From Streptomyces griseochromogenes (lineage in GTDB: Bacteria; Actinomycetota; Actinomycetes; Streptomycetales; Streptomycetaceae), in the NCBI RefSeq assembly GCF_001542625.1, contig NZ_CP016279.1, forward strand, positions 372,001 through 436,000: a DNA stretch of 64,000 nucleotides. Direction: 5' to 3'. Below the pieces are notes generated by a model. It was given only the letters and a program-made list of their open reading frames with translations, searched no databases and was not told where the DNA came from. The position numbers and the translations under genes are program-made. Positions 25,850 to 36,156 of this stretch are shown here, in pieces (within the stretch, counting starts at the first letter, position 1; each line of letters starts with the position of its first letter).

Positions 25850-26311
25850 ATGGAGGTCGAGATCCGCCCGCACGTCGGCGTGGGTCCTTTCCGGCTCGGC
25901 ATGTCGGTCGAGGAGGCGCGCGGCGCGTTTCATGGGCCCGGGCCCTTCCGGACCGTCGCGAGCGATGCGCACCCGGGGCAGATCGTCCTCACACACGACG
26001 AGTCCCGGCTGAACATCGTGCTCGGATTCACCTCGGGCGCACTGAGCGGTGTGGAACTGTTCAGGTTCCAGAACGAGGACGCCGACGTGCGGATACTGTT
26101 CGACGGGCTGGATGTCTTCCGCACCCCGAGCGAGGACCTCTTCGGGCAACTCGCGCGGCGGGGCCACGTCATCGAGGAGGACGACCTCGGTTTCGACGCC
26201 CTGCCGGAGCTGAAGGTGATCCTCGCGAGCCAGAGCGGCCACGAGCACCCGGTGGACGAGGAGGGCGATCCCCTCTACTACGACTACGTTCTGGTCGCGG
26301 ACTGGATCTGA
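25850..26311 (+). CDS. Hypothetical protein, first of a tandem paralogous pair
   Basis: A soluble acidic protein of 153 residues from ATG 25850. It shares a scaffold with the next gene: GVGPFRLGMSVEEARGAF against GVAPLRLGMTLDEAVAAV, and LFDGLDVFRTPSEDLF against LLDGDDVFATPAVDLF. No enzyme motif or membrane segment is seen. Small acidic cytosolic proteins duplicated in tandem are typical of immunity proteins for contact-dependent or secreted toxins, but no toxin gene is present here, so this is only a suggestion. Confidence 0.7.
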   Translation: MEVEIRPHVGVGPFRLGMSVEEARGAFHGPGPFRTVASDAHPGQIVLTHDESRLNIVLGFTSGALSGVELFRFQNEDADVRILFDGLDVFRTPSEDLFGQLARRGHVIEEDDLGFDALPELKVILASQSGHEHPVDEEGDPLYYDYVLVADWI

Positions 26312-26327
26312 ACGGCGAAGGGCGGCC

Positions 26328-26819
26328 ATGGAACTGGTACTCGACCCACCGCGCGGAGTCGCACCGCTGCGCCTCGGGATGACGCTCGACGAGGCGGTCG
26401 CGGCGGTGTCCGGCTGGGGCGAGCCCAGGGTGCTCGTGCGGGGCCGGAACTCGGCGACGGTCTCCTCGTCCCCGGACGGGGTGGGCGTGCAGGCTCTTCT
26501 GGAGGGCGGTCCCACCGTCACGGCCGTCGAACTGTGGTGGCCGGGGGAGGGCCGGGAGTCGAGCACACGCGTCCTGCTCGACGGGGACGACGTGTTCGCG
26601 ACACCCGCCGTCGACCTGTTCCGCCGCGCCGCCGAGCGGGGCTGGACGGTCGACACGTCCCGGCCCGAGTACCCGGTGATCCCCGGGGTGTCCCTGGGCT
26701 TCACCCGGCAGACCTCCCAGGAGATCCCCCGCGACGCCGAGGGCCTGCCGCGGTACGTCACATCCGTCCTCGTCGGCGGCAAGGACTACTACGACTTCCG
26801 GTACGAGAACCGCGGCTGA
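26328..26819 (+). CDS. Hypothetical protein, second of a tandem paralogous pair
   Basis: 163 residues from ATG 26328, 16 bp after the previous stop. It aligns with its neighbour over most of its length: the LRLGMTLDEA start, VTAVELWW against LSGVELFR, VLLDGDDVFATP, and a C-terminal half ending in DYYDFRYENRG against PLYYDYVLVADWI. The function is unknown. The pair is likely one transcript. Confidence 0.7.
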   Translation: MELVLDPPRGVAPLRLGMTLDEAVAAVSGWGEPRVLVRGRNSATVSSSPDGVGVQALLEGGPTVTAVELWWPGEGRESSTRVLLDGDDVFATPAVDLFRRAAERGWTVDTSRPEYPVIPGVSLGFTRQTSQEIPRDAEGLPRYVTSVLVGGKDYYDFRYENRG

Positions 26820-26877
26820 GCACGTCAGCGGCGGACACCCCTGGTCAGACGCCGGTCCGGCGCGCTAGCGTCCCCGC

Positions 26878-28098
26878 ATGGCAGGCCCCACCGACCTCGC
26901 GTTCGACCCCTGGGACCCCGCGTTCCTCGCCGACCCGTACCCGGCCTACGCCGAGCTGCGGGCACGCGGCCGGGTGATCTGGTACGAGCCGACCCGCCAG
27001 TGGCTGGTCCCGCACCACGCGGACGTCTCGGCGCTGCTGCGCGACCGCCGTCTGGGCCGCACCTACCAGCACCGCTTCTCGCACGAGGAGTTCGGCCGGA
27101 GCGCGCCCCCGCCGGAGCACGAGCCGTTCCACACCCTCAACGACCACGGCATGCTCGACCTGGAGCCGCCGGACCACACCCGGATCCGGCGCCTGGTGTC
27201 GAAGGCGTTCACCCCGCGCACGGTCGAGCGGCTGGGGCCGTACGTGGCGGACCTCGCCGGCCGGCTGGTGGACCGGCTGGTCGCGGCGGGCGGCGGGGAT
27301 CTGCTCACGGATGTCGCCGAGCCGCTTCCCGTGGCCGTGATCGCCGAGATGCTGGGCATCCCGGAGCCGGACCGGGCCCCGCTGCGCCCCTGGTCGGCGG
27401 AGATCTGCGGGATGTACGAGCTGAACCCGTCGCAGGAGACGGCGCGCAGGGCGGTGCGCGCCTCGGTCGAGTTCTCGGACTACCTGAGGGAACTGATCGC
27501 CGAGCGCCGCAAGGAGCCGGGCGACGACCTGATCTCCGGGCTCATCGCCGCCCATGACGAGGGCGACCGGCTGACCGAGCAGGAGATGATCTCCACGGCC
27601 GTACTGCTGCTGAACGCCGGGCACGAGGCCACCGTCAACGCCACGGTCAACGGCTGGTACGCCCTGTTCCGCAACCCCGGCCAGCTCGCCGCCCTGCGCG
27701 GCGACCACTCCCTGATCCCCTCGGCCGTCGAGGAGCTGATGCGCTACGACACCCCGCTCCAGCTCTTCGAACGCTGGGTCCTGGACGACATCGAGATCGA
27801 CGGCACGGTGATCCCGAGAGGCGCGGAGATCGCCATGCTCTTCGGCTCCGCCAACCACGACCCGGAGGTCTTCCACCACCCCGGGGAGCTCGACCTCGCC
27901 CGCGAGGAGAACCCGCACATCTCCTTCAGCGCGGGCATCCACTACTGCATCGGCGCCCCGCTGGCCCGTATCGAGCTGGCCGCCTCGATGACGGCCCTGC
28001 TGGAACGGGCACCGACCCTGCGGCCGGCCGAGGAACCGGAGCGGAAGCCGAACTTCGTGATCCGGGGGCTGGAAGGACTCCGGGTGGAGGTGCGCTGA
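26878..28098 (+). CDS. Cytochrome P450 with Ala at the I-helix threonine position
   Basis: A soluble bacterial class I P450 of 406 residues. Seen are the ExxR motif in VEELMRYD, the PERF-region ERWVLDDIEID, and the heme-thiolate loop FSAGIHYCIGAPLARIE with C357. The I-helix reads LNAGHEATV: A247, G248, E250 and then A251 where most P450s have the oxygen-activating threonine; T252 follows. EryF has a comparable AGFEAS. It needs ferredoxin and reductase partners, none of which are adjacent. No biosynthetic genes flank it, so the substrate is unknown. Confidence 0.93.
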   Translation: MAGPTDLAFDPWDPAFLADPYPAYAELRARGRVIWYEPTRQWLVPHHADVSALLRDRRLGRTYQHRFSHEEFGRSAPPPEHEPFHTLNDHGMLDLEPPDHTRIRRLVSKAFTPRTVERLGPYVADLAGRLVDRLVAAGGGDLLTDVAEPLPVAVIAEMLGIPEPDRAPLRPWSAEICGMYELNPSQETARRAVRASVEFSDYLRELIAERRKEPGDDLISGLIAAHDEGDRLTEQEMISTAVLLLNAGHEATVNATVNGWYALFRNPGQLAALRGDHSLIPSAVEELMRYDTPLQLFERWVLDDIEIDGTVIPRGAEIAMLFGSANHDPEVFHHPGELDLAREENPHISFSAGIHYCIGAPLARIELAASMTALLERAPTLRPAEEPERKPNFVIRGLEGLRVEVR

Positions 28099-28125
28099 AG
28101 TGCGGTGAGCCCTTGGGCGGGCGCG

Positions 28126-28695
28126 TCATCCGGCCAGTCGCAGGACCCAGCGCCGTGACGGGTCGGAGTCGCAGGTGAACTGGACCATCTCCAGGTTGTT
28201 GTCGGACAGGGTGCCGCCCGCGATCGTCGCGCACTTGCCGGTCTTCACGTTGACGAGCTGGTAGGAGGAGCCGTTCCAGTCGGCCACCCGATAGCGCCGT
28301 GACGGGTCGGAGTCGCAGGTGAACTGGACCATCTCCAGGTTGTTGTCGGGCAGGGTGCCGCCCGCGATCGTCATGCACTTGCCGGTCTTCGCGTTGCTGA
28401 TCTGGTACGAGTCACCGTCGAAGTCGATGAGATTCCAGCGGCGTGAGGCGTCCGTGTCGCAGTCGAACTGGACCATCTTGAGGTTGTTGTCGGGCAGGGT
28501 TCCTCCGGCGATCGTGGCGCACTTGCCGGTCTGCACGTTACGGATCTGGAAGGAGGCTCCGGAGATCCGCGGCGCGTCAGCGGCGGCGGAGGTGGCGAGT
28601 TCCGCACGGGCGGGAGCCGGCAGAAGCAGGATGCCCCCGGCCACGAAGACCGTCGGCACCGTCAACAGACGGCGTGCGCGGGCGTTTTTGCGCAT
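28126..28695 (-). CDS. Secreted RICIN-type beta-trefoil lectin
   Basis: 189 residues from ATG 28695, preceded by GAGGAG. Residues 1-31 are a Sec signal (basic MRKNARARR, hydrophobic VFVAGGILLLPAP, cut near ARA). The rest is a single trefoil of three repeats of about 44 residues: TGKCATIAGGTLPDNN, TGKCMTIAGGTLPDNN and TGKCATIAGGTLSDNN, each with VQF and a second Cys. The QxW position is W, Y and W (SRRW, SRRY, SRRW). No catalytic domain is attached, so this is a stand-alone carbohydrate binder. A 130-bp direct DNA repeat follows from the three subdomains. Confidence 0.88.
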   Translation of the reverse strand: MRKNARARRLLTVPTVFVAGGILLLPAPARAELATSAAADAPRISGASFQIRNVQTGKCATIAGGTLPDNNLKMVQFDCDTDASRRWNLIDFDGDSYQISNAKTGKCMTIAGGTLPDNNLEMVQFTCDSDPSRRYRVADWNGSSYQLVNVKTGKCATIAGGTLSDNNLEMVQFTCDSDPSRRWVLRLAG

Positions 28696-28858
28696 GGGGG
28701 TGCTCCTCTCCGAGGAAGAGGGAGGTGACAGCCCCGCCGACTGGTCGTCAGGTCCGCTCTCCGGCGCCGTGGGACGGACGGTCCGCCGGGGGATCACTGA
28801 TCGGGACGCGGCTGTTCTCCCACTATCGGCGCCCCTGACCCCGCCCGCAACCTCAGCC

Positions 28859-30495
28859 TCACGACCCGATGTCCCGCCTGTGCAGCCCCGTCAGTCCCGC
28901 GGCCACCAACGCCGCCGCCAGCCCGGTGAGGACCAGCACCGGCCCCCATTCCATCCCCCCGCCCGGCAGCTTCGGCACATGCCCGAACGGGGAGAGGTCC
29001 AGGACGATCCGGGGTGCGTCCAGGGCCGGGCCGACCCAGCCGATCAGCAGCACGGCCACGGCCACGCCCCAGCTCGCGGGTGCCGACCGCGGTGCGACCC
29101 CGTACAGCAGCACCGCCACCCCGCCGATCACCCACACCGCCGGGAGCTGCACCAGGCAGGCGCCCAGGACCGGCCCCACCTGCTTGCCGTAGCCCACCGC
29201 GAAGCCCAGGCCCGCCAGGAGCATGATCAGGGCCGAGCCGCCGAAGGCGATCGTCAGATGGCCCGCGGCCCAGCGCAGGCGCCCCACCGCGCAGGCCAGC
29301 ACCGGTTCGGCGCGGCCCGAGGTCTCCTCGCCGTGCGGGCGCAGCACCGAGGCCACGATGCAGAGGGCCGCGATCAGGCCGAGCATGCCGGTCATGGAGG
29401 CGAGGAACGCGTCCGTGAGGCCGCTCTGCCCGCCCATGCGCTCGAAGATCTGCCGGGCCTGGTCGTTGTCGCGGACCAGGTCGGCCGCGCCGTCCGTGAG
29501 GCCGCCGTAGACGACTCCGGCGAGGAAGAAGCCGATCGACCAGCCGAGGACGCCGCCGCGTTGCAGGCGCCAGGCCAGCGCGGCCGCCGTGCCGAGGCGG
29601 CCCACGGACGGTCCGGTCGGGGTCCCCCCGCTCAAGCGGAGCCGGGAGTGGGGGAGGGCGGGCAGGAAGCGCATGCCGAGGTCCCGGCGCCCGGCGAGTC
29701 CGTAGGCCACCGCGCCCTGCGCGACCACCGACGCCGCGAAGAGCGACAGCACCCACCACCGCTCGTCGGCGAAGGAGCGCAGGTTCTCCAGCCAGCCCAG
29801 CGGCGAGAGCCAGGTCAGTACCGAAGTGCCCCCGTCCGCCGCCGAGTCGCCCGCCGCGCGGAGGACGAACGCGGCCCCGAGCACCGCGGCCGTCAGGCCG
29901 CGGGCGAGCCGCCCGCTCTCCGTCAGCTGGGCGACGATCGCCGCCGTCGTGGCGAAGACCATGCCGACGCCCGCGAGACCGAGACCGAGGGCCAGGGCAC
30001 CCGAGGGTCCTTGCCCGGCCAGACCGGCCGTGACCAGCAGCGCCAGTACGGCGTTGGCGACGGCCGCCGCCAGCAGCGCCGCCGTGAGGGAGGCCCGGCG
30101 GCCCACCATCCCCGACGCCACCAGCTCCTGCCGGCCGCTCTCCTCCTCGTCCCGGGTGTGCCGTACGACGACGAGCAGGCTCGCCGCGGCCGCCAGCGCG
30201 GCGGCGTACACCCCCACGCGCCAGGCGGTGAGCGCGCCGGTCGAGGTGTCGAAGACCGGTCCGATCAGGGCCCGGAACGAGGCGTTGGTCTCCAACTGGT
30301 GGACCAGGCCGGTGCGTTCGGCCGGGGTGCCGTACAGGTTCTTCAGCGTGTACGGCATGGAGAGGACCATGAGCGCGTTCACCGCGACGAAGACCGGGAT
30401 CATCACCCGGTCGCGGCGCAGGGCGAAGCGCAACAGGGCTCCGGTGCCCGCGAGCCGGCGGGAGCCGCCGGACGGCGCCGGTGCCGCGAGAGCCG

Positions 30496-30499
<4 letters not shown>
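28859..30499 (-). CDS. ABC exporter permease, two fused ABC-2-type halves
   Basis: 546 residues from ATG 30499, with about 12 transmembrane helices in two similar halves, each starting with an [11 protein letters not shown] or [14 protein letters not shown] segment. This is the large permease found with DrrA-like ATPases that export polyketides, peptides or lipids, also called the tetronasin-type (TnrB3) exporter. The start overlaps the ATPase stop by ATGA. With the divergent GbsR/MarR-like regulator it forms an inducible efflux unit. Confidence 0.88.
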
Positions 30500-31389
<890 letters not shown>

Positions 31390-31409
31390 GGTTCCGAACG
31401 TACGCTTCT

Positions 31410-31425
31410 TTCAGAAATTTGTGAA
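31410..31425. promoter_or_regulatory. Palindromic operator between ABC exporter and its regulator
   Basis: TTCA-n-AAATTT-n-TGAA, symmetric at 14 of 16 positions, in an unusually A/T-rich spot midway between divergent starts at 31389 and 31464. It is the likely binding site of the regulator at 31464, controlling both directions. Confidence 0.6.
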
Positions 31426-31463
31426 GTTAAGGAAGCTCATGAATGCCGGATAGGGTGAGAGGC

Positions 31464-31979
31464 ATGACGGAGTCGAGTACGGAGAGGGACCCGGAGTCGG
31501 TCTCGCGGTTCGTGGAGCACTTCGCGGCACAACTCGTCGAGGCGGGGATGCCGCGTATGCCCTCCCGGGTCTTCGCCGCGCTGCTCGCCTCCGACACCGG
31601 CACCCTGACCTCGGCGGAGCTGGGCGAACAGCTGCGGATCAGCCCCGCCGCCGTCTCCGGTGCCGTGCGCTACCTCTCCCAGGTGCACATGGTGTCCCGC
31701 GAGCGGGATCCCGGCTCGCGCCGGGAGCGCTACCGCGTGCACAGCGACCAGTGGTACGAGGCGCTCACCAACCGCGAGGCGATCATCAAGCGCTGGGAGG
31801 ACGCCCTGCGCGACGGCGTGGCCAGCCTGGGCGCCGACACACCGGCCGGGCGCAGGCTGGCCGAAACCCTGGACTTCTTCGAGTTCATCGAGCGGGACGT
31901 GGCCGAACTGATGAAGCGCTGGCGCGCTTACCGGGAGCAGAAGTACAACCGCCCTGAAGGGGTGCGGGGCAGCGTCTGA
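31464..31979 (+). CDS. GbsR/MarR-like winged-helix regulator
   Basis: 171 residues from ATG 31464 (GGGTGAGAGG before it). The winged helix covers about 20-105: MPRMPSRVFAALLAS, LTSAELGEQLRISPAAVSGA, VRYLSQVHMVSRERDPGSRR. A C-terminal helical dimer part holds FFEFIERDVAELMKRW. MPRMPSRVFA is typical of GbsR-like repressors that sit beside DrrAB-type exporters. It is divergent from the exporter operon and is presumably its local repressor. Confidence 0.88.
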   Translation: MTESSTERDPESVSRFVEHFAAQLVEAGMPRMPSRVFAALLASDTGTLTSAELGEQLRISPAAVSGAVRYLSQVHMVSRERDPGSRRERYRVHSDQWYEALTNREAIIKRWEDALRDGVASLGADTPAGRRLAETLDFFEFIERDVAELMKRWRAYREQKYNRPEGVRGSV

Positions 31980-32064
31980 CGCGCGGCTGCCGCCGCGTGG
32001 GCGCGACCGGCCACGACGGCGCGGCAGCCACCCGGCGGCCCATGGCGGCACCCCCGGTGGAGCG

Positions 32065-33576
32065 TCACCGCTCCTTCGTCTCCTCCAGCACGGTCCGGCC
32101 CAGCAGCGCGTACCGCTCGGGCGAGCGCCGCTTGAGGTACTGCGCGTACCCGATACCCGTCCCCGCGACCAGCGCCACCAGCCACGGCGTCGCCTTCAGC
32201 ACCAGCGAACCGGACTCGGGCCCGGCCGCCGCGCCCATGTTGGACACCAGCAGGACGACCACGGCGAGCATCGCGACGCCGCCGATGAGCGGCGCGGTGA
32301 AGGTCCGGAACCAGTGGCGGCTCTCGGGGCGGTGGGAGCGGAAGTACACCAGCACCGCGAAGGAGCACACCGCCTGGACGACCAGGATCGCCATGGTGCC
32401 GAGGATGGCGAGCAGGACGTAGGTGCCGGTGTACGGGTCCTTGCCCGCGGCCCAGAAGGCGCCGATCAGCACCGCGCTGACGACCGTCTGCACCAGGCCC
32501 GCGATGTGCGGGGAGCCGTGCCGGGCGTGGGTGCGGCCGACGGTGTTCTTCAGCGAGGGCAGGACGCCTTCCCGGCCCAGGGCGTACAGATAGCGGGCGG
32601 CGCAGTTGTGGAAGGCCATGCCGCAGGCCAGCGAGCCGGTGATCATCAGCCACTGCATGACGTCGACGGCCCAGTGGCCGACGTAGCGCTCGGTGGGGTC
32701 GAAGAACATCGCGAGCGGGTTCGCGGACGAGGCCGCCTTCACGGCCTCGGCCTCGCCGTTGCCGGTGATGGCCATCCAGGAGACGAAGACGTAGAAGACG
32801 CCGACGCCCAGCACGCTGATCATCGTCGCCTTGGGGATGATCTTCTTCGGGTCGCGCGACTCCTCGCCGTACATCGCCGTCGACTCGAAGCCGACCCACG
32901 ACCAGAAGGCGAAGAAGAGCCCGAGCCCGGCGGATGTGCCCTTGAAGGCGTTGACCGGGTTGACCGGCGCGAAGGTGAAGCCGTGCGGTCCGCCGCCGTG
33001 GAAGGCGACCGAGACGGCCATCGCGGCCAGCACCGTCACCTCCGTCGCCAGCAGTGCCACCAGCAGCTTCTCGGCGACGCTCACCCCGAACCAGGTGCCG
33101 GTGGCGTTGATCGCCAGCATCAGGATCGCGAAGGCCCACCACGGGACGTGCAGCCCCGTCTGGTCCACGAGGGTGTTCGTGGCGAAGGTGGAGAAGATCC
33201 CGATCAGCGCCGGCTCGAAGACGACGTACGCGAAGGTCGCGAGCAGCCCCGAGGCGAGTCCCGCGGTGCGCCCGAGTCCGTAGGAGATGAAGCCGTAGAA
33301 GGCGCCCGTGGAGGTGATGTGCTTCGCCATCGACGTGAAACCCACGGAAAAGATTGCCAGGACGACCATTGCGACGAGATAGCTCGCGGGGGCCCCGATG
33401 CCATTGCCGGAGGACACCATGAAGGGCACGTTGCCGGTCATCGCGGTGATCGGCGCGGCGGTGGCAACGGCCATGAACACCACGCCGAGCAGCCCTACGG
33501 CGTTGGGTTTCAGTCGATGGACCGTTTCGTTCCCGTCCGTCTTCGCCGCCGGGGCGACGCCCTCGTCCACTGCCAT
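32065..33576 (-). CDS. APC-family amino acid/polyamine permease
   Basis: 503 residues from ATG 33576 (GGAAGGGG upstream), with 12 or more helices. The first helix carries GLLGVVFMAVATAAPITAMTGNVP, then GFTSMAKHITSTGAFYGFISYGLGR and the conserved WVGFESTAMYGEESRDPKKIIPKAT. These are standard amino-acid/polyamine/organocation features; proton- or substrate-driven uptake at the membrane is expected. The substrate cannot be named. It stands alone, with about 135 bp to the diacylglycerol kinase. Confidence 0.88.
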   Translation of the reverse strand: MAVDEGVAPAAKTDGNETVHRLKPNAVGLLGVVFMAVATAAPITAMTGNVPFMVSSGNGIGAPASYLVAMVVLAIFSVGFTSMAKHITSTGAFYGFISYGLGRTAGLASGLLATFAYVVFEPALIGIFSTFATNTLVDQTGLHVPWWAFAILMLAINATGTWFGVSVAEKLLVALLATEVTVLAAMAVSVAFHGGGPHGFTFAPVNPVNAFKGTSAGLGLFFAFWSWVGFESTAMYGEESRDPKKIIPKATMISVLGVGVFYVFVSWMAITGNGEAEAVKAASSANPLAMFFDPTERYVGHWAVDVMQWLMITGSLACGMAFHNCAARYLYALGREGVLPSLKNTVGRTHARHGSPHIAGLVQTVVSAVLIGAFWAAGKDPYTGTYVLLAILGTMAILVVQAVCSFAVLVYFRSHRPESRHWFRTFTAPLIGGVAMLAVVVLLVSNMGAAAGPESGSLVLKATPWLVALVAGTGIGYAQYLKRRSPERYALLGRTVLEETKER

Positions 33577-33711
33577 CGGGTGGCCCCTTCCTGACCGTCA
33601 CGCGCGGACGCACCGCGCCTTGATGGAGCAGGATGGTGGAGGACGAACCGGTCTCTCAAGGGGTCGGCACGGTTAAATATTTGTCACCAGACCTTTAGGG
33701 GGTCCGTGAGG

Positions 33712-34566
33712 TCAGGTGCCGGCGGGCAGCGTCAGCGTCCACGCGGCCTCGCGCACGGTCCAGGTCCGGCGCCGTACGGGCCCGGAGACCGCCGCGTCCG
33801 CCCGGTACCGGAAGTCCCCGCCGGCCACGGTCACCGAGCGCCCCGACGCCGTGAGCGGCGTCGCCTCCGCGCCCACCGACAGCGGTCGCACCTCGACCCG
33901 CGCGACCCCGCCGGAGCCCGGTGTCACCGTGACCGCCTCCACGGGCTGGTCCAGGTCCACCAGCGTCTCGCCGTCGATGTCCACCCGGAGCCGGGCGGGC
34001 CCCGGCGCCGGTACGGCCGTCAGACGGGCGGGGCGGGGCGCCAGGGTGCGGACCAGGGAGCGGTACGTCGTGCGCAGCCAGGGGCGGCCCGGAGCGACAC
34101 TCACCGGTTCGGCGGCGACGGCCGCCCGCACCGGCGCCGGCGGGATGCCCAGTGCGCCCAGCACCAGCCCGTCGCCGTCGTCGACGAGGAGGTCCAGGGG
34201 GCGCTCCGCCCCGTCCAGCACGGCCCGCGCTGCGGCCACCGCCCCGCAGGGCACGCCGAGGGACTCCGCCAGGGCCGTGCCGCCGACCGGCACCACCGAC
34301 AGGGCACATCCGGCCAGCTCCCGCTGCCGGTGCAGCAGGGTCACCGCGCGGACCAGAGCCCGGTCGTCGCCGACCACGACCGGGCGCCGGGACCCTCGCC
34401 GGCCGAGCGCCCGGGCGAATTCCTCGGGCCCGTCCGGCAGACACACTTTGGTGGTGGCACCCGCGCTGAGCACGTCTTTCGCGATCCGTACGGACTCACC
34501 GTCCGTCTGCCGGGCCGCCGGATCGATGATCACCAGCAGCTGTTCGGACGTCGCGAAGGTCGCCAC
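33712..34566 (-). CDS. Diacylglycerol kinase family protein
   Basis: 284 residues from GTG 34566; longer frames upstream run into the purA leader and are unlikely. The N-terminal lobe has LLVIIDPAARQTDGESVRIAKDVL and the catalytic-loop VVPVGGTALAESLG, corresponding to the GGT-N type motif but with TALAES where NTL/NDFA is common. The second lobe has beta-rich repeats. DagK-type enzymes phosphorylate diacylglycerol or make lipid phosphates. The altered GGT loop leaves activity uncertain. It is divergent from purA. Confidence 0.72.
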   Translation of the reverse strand: MATFATSEQLLVIIDPAARQTDGESVRIAKDVLSAGATTKVCLPDGPEEFARALGRRGSRRPVVVGDDRALVRAVTLLHRQRELAGCALSVVPVGGTALAESLGVPCGAVAAARAVLDGAERPLDLLVDDGDGLVLGALGIPPAPVRAAVAAEPVSVAPGRPWLRTTYRSLVRTLAPRPARLTAVPAPGPARLRVDIDGETLVDLDQPVEAVTVTPGSGGVARVEVRPLSVGAEATPLTASGRSVTVAGGDFRYRADAAVSGPVRRRTWTVREAAWTLTLPAGT

Positions 34567-34608
34567 CTCGGTCCTGCCTCGCTTCCTCGGGTAGCATCTT
34601 TGTGCAAG

Positions 34609-34636
34609 AGCCCCTTGCGCTATTGCGCCAGGGGCT
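34609..34636. terminator. Stem-loop in the purA leader region
   Basis: AGCCCCTTGCGC and GCGCCAGGGGCT pair with one mismatch around TATT, ending in TTCGT. It lies 127 bp before purA and 43 bp from the divergent kinase start. It may end an upstream transcript or act as a purA leader attenuator; direction is not resolved. Confidence 0.5.
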
Positions 34637-34762
34637 TCGTCTATTCCGGGGCATCCGGTCCGACGGTTTGCGGCCAACGGCGGTCGCGGTGGCACGCGGC
34701 GGTGAACCTTACGCCCACGCCCCTGACCTTGGACATGCCCCGCCCGGAAGGGGTGTACGCGC

Positions 34763-36046
34763 GTGCCCGCACTTGTGCTGCTCGGTGCTCAGTGGGGTGA
34801 CGAAGGCAAGGGGAAGGCCACCGACTTGCTCGGTGGCTCGGTGGACTATGTGGTGCGATACCAGGGCGGCAACAACGCCGGCCACACGGTGGTCGTCGGC
34901 GACCAGAAGTATGCACTCCACCTCCTCCCTTCCGGAATCCTCTCGCCCGGTTGTACGCCGGTCATCGGTAACGGTGTCGTCGTCGACCCGTCGGTCCTGC
35001 TCTCCGAGCTGAGCGGTCTGAACGAGCGCGGCGTCGACACGTCCAAGCTCCTGATCAGCGGTAACGCGCACATCATCACGCCGTACAACGTGACCGTCGA
35101 CAAGGTGACGGAACGCTTCCTCGGCAAGCGCAAGATCGGTACGACCGGCCGCGGCATCGGCCCGACCTACGCGGACAAGATCAACCGTGTCGGCATCCGG
35201 GTCCAGGACCTCTACGACGAGTCGATCCTGCTGCAGAAGGTCGAGGCGGCCCTCGACGTCAAGAACCAGCTGCTCACCAAGCTCTACAACCGGCGCGCGA
35301 TCGCCGCCGACCAGGTGGTCGAGGAGCTGCTGGGCTACGCCGAGCAGATCAAGCCGTACGTCACCGACACCGTGCTGGTCCTGAACCAGGCGCTGGAGGA
35401 CGACAAGGTCGTCCTGTTCGAGGGCGGCCAGGGCACCCTCCTGGACATCGACCACGGCACGTACCCCTTCGTCACCTCCTCGAACCCGACCGCGGGCGGC
35501 GCTTGCACCGGCGCCGGCGTGGGCCCGACGAAGATCAGCCGGGTCATCGGCATCCTCAAGGCGTACACGACCCGCGTCGGCGCCGGCCCCTTCCCGACCG
35601 AGCTGTTCGACGAGGACGGCGAGGCGCTGCGCCGCATCGGCGGCGAGCGGGGCGTGACGACCGGGCGCGACCGCCGCTGCGGCTGGTTCGACGCGGTCAT
35701 CGCCCGCTACGCGACCCGCGTGAACGGCCTGACCGACTTCTTCCTCACCAAGCTGGACGTCCTCACCGGCTGGGAGCAGATCCCGGTCTGTGTGGCGTAC
35801 GAGATCGACGGCAAGCGCGTCGAGGAGCTGCCCTACTCGCAGACGGACTTCCACCACGCGAAGCCGGTCTACGAGACCCTGCCGGGCTGGTCCGAGGACA
35901 TCACCAAGGCGAAGTCCTTCTCCGACCTGCCGAAGAACGCCCAGAACTACGTCAAGGCGCTGGAGGAGATGTCCGGCGCCCCGATCTCCGCGATCGGCGT
36001 GGGCCCGGGCCGGGACGAGACGATCGAGATCAACTCGTTCCTGTAG
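34763..36046 (+). CDS. purA: Adenylosuccinate synthase
   Basis: A GTP-dependent enzyme of 427 residues that joins IMP and aspartate to adenylosuccinate, the first step from IMP to AMP. It starts at GTG, giving [23 protein letters not shown], the glycine-rich GTP loop, and continues with [13 protein letters not shown] (catalytic His), [32 protein letters not shown] (in part), and [13 protein letters not shown] at the aspartate site. No residue is unusual. It is followed by a perfect terminator. Confidence 0.98.
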   Translation: MPALVLLGAQWGDEGKGKATDLLGGSVDYVVRYQGGNNAGHTVVVGDQKYALHLLPSGILSPGCTPVIGNGVVVDPSVLLSELSGLNERGVDTSKLLISGNAHIITPYNVTVDKVTERFLGKRKIGTTGRGIGPTYADKINRVGIRVQDLYDESILLQKVEAALDVKNQLLTKLYNRRAIAADQVVEELLGYAEQIKPYVTDTVLVLNQALEDDKVVLFEGGQGTLLDIDHGTYPFVTSSNPTAGGACTGAGVGPTKISRVIGILKAYTTRVGAGPFPTELFDEDGEALRRIGGERGVTTGRDRRCGWFDAVIARYATRVNGLTDFFLTKLDVLTGWEQIPVCVAYEIDGKRVEELPYSQTDFHHAKPVYETLPGWSEDITKAKSFSDLPKNAQNYVKALEEMSGAPISAIGVGPGRDETIEINSFL

Positions 36047-36082
36047 GACACGGGCGCGGGCCCGCCTCGCGCCACCTGCTCC

Positions 36083-36127
36083 GACCGCCCGCCGGTCCGC
36101 CCTCCGGGGCGTGACCGGCGGGCGGTC
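36083..36127 (+). terminator. Terminator after purA
   Basis: A perfect 15-bp inverted repeat (36083-36097 with 36113-36127) around a 15-base loop, 37 bp after the purA stop. Confidence 0.85.
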
Positions 36128-36156
36128 TCGCGTTGCGGGAGGCGCACAATCGGAGT

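Noticed and set aside
19328..28098. A secondary-metabolite gene cluster around the P450
   Set aside because: No polyketide, peptide-synthetase, terpene or RiPP enzymes are nearby; flanking genes are regulators and hypothetical proteins.
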